Assembly: GCA_037178675.1 (NCBI GenBank)
Contig: JAYMGJ010000212.1
Span: 1-64,000 of the forward strand
DNA: 64,000 nucleotides
Direction: 5' to 3'
From: Scleroderma bovista
Lineage: Eukaryota > Basidiomycota > Agaricomycetes > Boletales > Sclerodermataceae
This document shows, one piece after another, positions 59,949 to 64,000 of this stretch. Position numbers and translations under genes: made by a program. The notes under the pieces were generated by a model, which was not told where the DNA came from, made no database searches, and saw only the letters and a program-made list of their open reading frames with translations. Position 1 is the stretch's first letter. Every line of letters begins with the position of its first letter.

Positions 59949-62664
59949 ATGTCTTCTGTCCACCGGCGCAAATCTAGCAAAGAAGAGTCTGACGACTCGG
60001 TGGAGAATCAAGATGTTGCATATGTCGCCCCCAACCCGTCACTAGCGGTTCCGACTCTCATAACACCCCCATCTCCATCGAGGAATCGCGTGTACTCCTC
60101 TCCAAACGCGAACCCCCCGCCTCTAGGACCAGGCATCCCATCGCACAATAAACCCCTACCTGTACCGCTTGGAGCAGGCATACCCGCACGTCGTCCTCCG
60201 AGTGTGAGCCTAAATACCCCTCCTACTTCTCCACTTCGCACTTCCTTTACAGCAGGGCACACACGTGCACACTCTCGCACACGGTCCATCTCATCGGGCC
60301 CGTTTGTGACGTCTTCGTTACCCTCTCCCCTTCAAACATCCTTCCAACCTCTGCACGTCCCTCTTTACCCATTCCCAACATCCAACACTTCTCCTGACGG
60401 CACCGATACCAGCTCTGGCGTTCCGCCACCCGGACATACGAGGAGACATTCGCGACTCCACTCGCGTAATCTCTCGATATTCTTTCCGCGTCCGCATGCT
60501 ACTATTTCCGAGGTCGAGCGACCCGAGGACGAAGAAGCACCTGCACCTCCTCCAGAACCTCTGCTCATCCCAACTGCCCAGTCCGAACCCGTCCTTGCTC
60601 TTGGTCGCGGCCGTGGAGAACTCGACTCATCCTTCACATTCGGGGGTATACCAAAATCCGAATCGTTACCCGATGGCATAGAAGCATCAGGGCTGGGACA
60701 GAGCATCAAAACTCGCAGAGGTCATCACCATAAACACTCAGTCTCTCATAATTTCTTTTCGTTCCTTGATCCTGGTCGGGTGGATGTTCCTCCGGCCACC
60801 CCAACCAAGTCGGAAGACCTACGGACGACTCCAACGCCGAGGCCCTTGTCTCCCTGGACCCCCATCTCAAATGCATCGCTCTTTTCCTCGTCGAATCTCT
60901 CCGTTCCGGAACTCATTCCACGCTCCAATTCCAAATCACCTGGAGCCTCGTCTTCCCTGTCTGATCCGCTGTCCGCCACTGGTCCCTCCGGTCCTTCTGG
61001 GTCAGATGCGGGAGTGTCTCGTTCTGGGGGGGCAGCAGCAACGACTGCGTTTCTGCAGTTCATCCTTGGCGCATTTCTGTGGGCACGCGGCCAGAGCATT
61101 GGGTCGTTGGCATGTACAGGGCTCGGCTACTGGGTGGTCTTTGACGCGGTTGGAGTTGCCGGTCCTGTTCTCGTTTCGTATCACGCGCATGAGAGCGGGG
61201 GTGGGATGTATGGGTAAGTTCTCGACTCGGGGTTCGATTAACGTGAATTTTGACATTACTTCCTCTTAAGGCCTGCACGGCGCGGCACAACGCTACTGTT
61301 CGCTCAGTGCGTTTACCTGATGTTTTCGGGTGTCTATGTGGCGAAGGAAGCTATCGAGCACATTTTATTGGCTGCTGGCAGCGGAGCGCATGGGCACGGT
61401 CACGGTGCTCCAAGTGTTGACGAGGGTGCGTATACACTGTTGGAGAAGCTCTACATTGACACGTGAGCAGGTGATGGACACCACCACCACTGGGGTGACG
61501 AAAGGCCGGAGACACTTGGGTAAGTAGGCAATGCATGAAGTCGATGTGGGTTGTATTGCTCACGCTACATGTCCAGCCTTCGGTTCCCGGTCGTCCTTAT
61601 ATTTCTTGTCCTATTATCACTCGTCGGCACGTCCACCGTATTCGAGCAACACGACGTGCTTGCCAACAGTACGTGCTCGTATATTTCAAAGGACCTGTTC
61701 GTTGGGTGACCGCACTATTCCAGTCACGAACAAGCACATACCTTCGCCTGCTGACCTTTTCCGCCGCCATCGTCATGCGCTGAACTCGATTCAATTGGAG
61801 CCAACTTCGGCTGTGAAACGACTCATCCAAAATCCATACATACTGCCTCCTATCCTGTTTTGCGTGGCGATTCTAGGCGCAGAGCTTGTTTTGGACGTGT
61901 GCGTTGCTTGCTTTCCTTTTTGTCCCCCTGTTTCTCTGGATGCTTGTCCTGAATCCCATGCTAACTTGTTTCATGTTTGCGATGTCTCAGCTCCCATTAC
62001 GCACCATTCGATCTTGGGCTTGCGGTTGTGCAGGTGGTGATTACGGTCCATGTTGCATATGCCGCCTGCGTGGTGCTTGGTGGCGTACTATTACAGACGG
62101 CGCCACCCATGGTCATGCTGGGGTCCGGCGCAATGAGAGGATCGGGTAAAATGGAGGCGTTTTGGAGAGTGGTGCGGGAGGTAAGTGTATATATATGGCA
62201 TTCTCCCGTGACTACGTGCCAATAAGCCTACCTTTCCACTATTCTAGATCGAACGGCACGAACACGTCATACACCTCCCCGCACCGCATGTATGGCAAGT
62301 TGTTCCTACGGGCCAGCCGTGCTCCGTCGACCGCTCCCGGGAACCCCATACGTATACAAATGGACACGCGCACCACGATCACGATCACAGTCACCCCAGT
62401 CACTACCACTCGGAACATGACGATCACATCCATCGTCACCAGATTCATTCAAGTGACACATCTCCTGCGCTCATAATCACCCTGTCACCCCAAGTGCGCA
62501 AAGACTTGTCTGACTCGGATGTGTTGGCATTGACGCGATGGGCGTGTGCACGTGTGTATGGAGCGTTTGGGTCTGGGTCTGGTCTTGGTTCTTTGGGTGG
62601 TATGGAAGGCAACAAGGGCGAGATTGGCGAAGTTGAGGTCACGGTAGGAGTCGTGCGGGGGTGA
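59949..62664 (+). CDS. ZRG17: Cation-diffusion-facilitator zinc transporter, Zrg17-like
   Basis: Six or seven exons from ATG 59949 to TGA 62664, about 750 residues. The first 370 residues are Ser/Pro-rich, with a TRRHSRLHSRNLSIFFPRP block I associate with fungal Zrg17 proteins. Membrane helices follow: AFLQFILGAFLWARGQSI, GYWVVFDAVGVAGPVLV, LLFAQCVYLMFSGVYVAKEA, VVLIFLVLLSLVGTSTVFE and LAVVQVVITVHVAYAACVVL. His-rich stretches lie between and after helices (AHGHGHG, GDGHHHHW, HAHHDHDHSHPSHYH). Zrg17 works with Msc2/Cis4 as a heteromer importing zinc into the ER or Golgi. In that pair Zrg17 often lacks part of the metal site; I did not establish whether the HxxxD pairs are complete here. The splice phases were checked in the membrane part. 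Confidence 0.8.
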
Positions 62665-63106
62665 CCATTATCATTATTCTCGATTGACGATCTGGGGTTA
62701 CCGTATAGAAAAGCCCTCAAAGAGTTAGGAGTTTTAGGCTAATCTCGTGATTTTGGTTGTCTCAAGACTTGCTTGTGTTTATACCCCCACGTCCTTATTA
62801 CAACTAACAGGATTTTTTTCCGCCGCCAACGCCATTCTGGAAAATGTCTGGGATTGCGGCAATTGGTGTATATCCCCGAGGGTCTAGATGGGAGCTGAGG
62901 GGCTCGACCGGTGTCATGGAGTTTCCAATCAGGAAAGCCTTTGCGCTCACTGGCTCGTCATCCAGTCGATCCCAATTTCAAAGGTATCGAGGAAGCAGAA
63001 ACGAGCGAGTATAAAGAATCTTTCCTGCGCGATGTTGCAAATCTCCTCAGCGACCCGCTCTCAGTGCTATCGTCAACTCACAAAGACTCGATACTTTTCG
63101 CTCGCC
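62665..63106. other. Gap/promoter before the SDR gene
   Basis: A plus frame at 62911-63114 (containing EYKESFLRDVANLLSDPLS) overlaps the SDR start in another frame. It could be an upstream exon of something else, but nothing supports it firmly. Confidence 0.35.

Positions 63107-64000
<894 letters not shown>

Overview
This is a fungal window, most likely from an agaricomycete basidiomycete. The genes carry many introns of about 45-60 nt with GTRNGY donors and CTRAC-like branch points. The families present also fit: VIT/von Willebrand A (vWA) proteins, a very large GTPase/Cys-rich/vWA protein, a TPR-HET protein, NACHT relics, beta-trefoil proteins, and copia-type elements with a half-tRNA primer site. 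No prokaryotic, organellar or CRISPR signal was seen. Exon calls were made by eye from splice motifs and family resemblance, without any search.

Region by region. (1) 1-7 kb is mobile. An LTR at about 1341-2023, preceded by a polypurine tract, borders an antisense two-exon gene for a Zn2Cys6-like protein. A copia-type LTR element of 4.67 kb follows (2212-6878), with two 311-bp LTRs, a perfect AATAG target duplication, a primer site complementary to the initiator-Met tRNA anticodon arm, a broken gag and no visible pol. Its interior holds an antisense array of exon-intron cassettes with a 171-bp period, the most unusual structure in the window. (2) 7.1-20.5 kb holds two unrelated vWA genes. The minus-strand gene of roughly 2,400 codons combines a GTPase, Cys-rich modules and vWA. 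The plus-strand gene is a VIT-vWA protein. Between them lies an inverted, internally deleted pseudogene of the first. (3) 21.5-34.1 kb looks like a small-molecule locus: MCT transporter, phytanoyl-CoA-type Fe(II)/2-oxoglutarate oxygenase, second MCT transporter, EgtD-type N-methyltransferase and bifunctional tryptophan synthase. (4) 34.6-44 kb is a graveyard of NACHT pieces, another fragment of the GTPase/vWA family, and a large inverted duplication carrying two intact beta-trefoil genes around a smaller inverted-repeat unit. (5) 44-52.7 kb is ordinary genome: a small conserved protein, GH1 beta-glucosidase, PP2A activator and the SURF6/Rrp14 ribosome-biogenesis factor. (6) 52.8-55 kb contains a decayed tricalbin gene. 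(7) 56.2-64 kb has an intronless TPR-HET protein, a Zrg17-like zinc transporter and the start of a short-chain dehydrogenase that runs off the window.

How the genes may work together. The 21.5-34 kb group could make, modify and move an aromatic or N-methylated amino acid; this rests only on adjacency and family function. The GTPase/vWA, NACHT and TPR-HET genes are the kinds of proteins linked to fungal self/non-self recognition. They sit next to repeats and duplications, as expected for fast-evolving loci.
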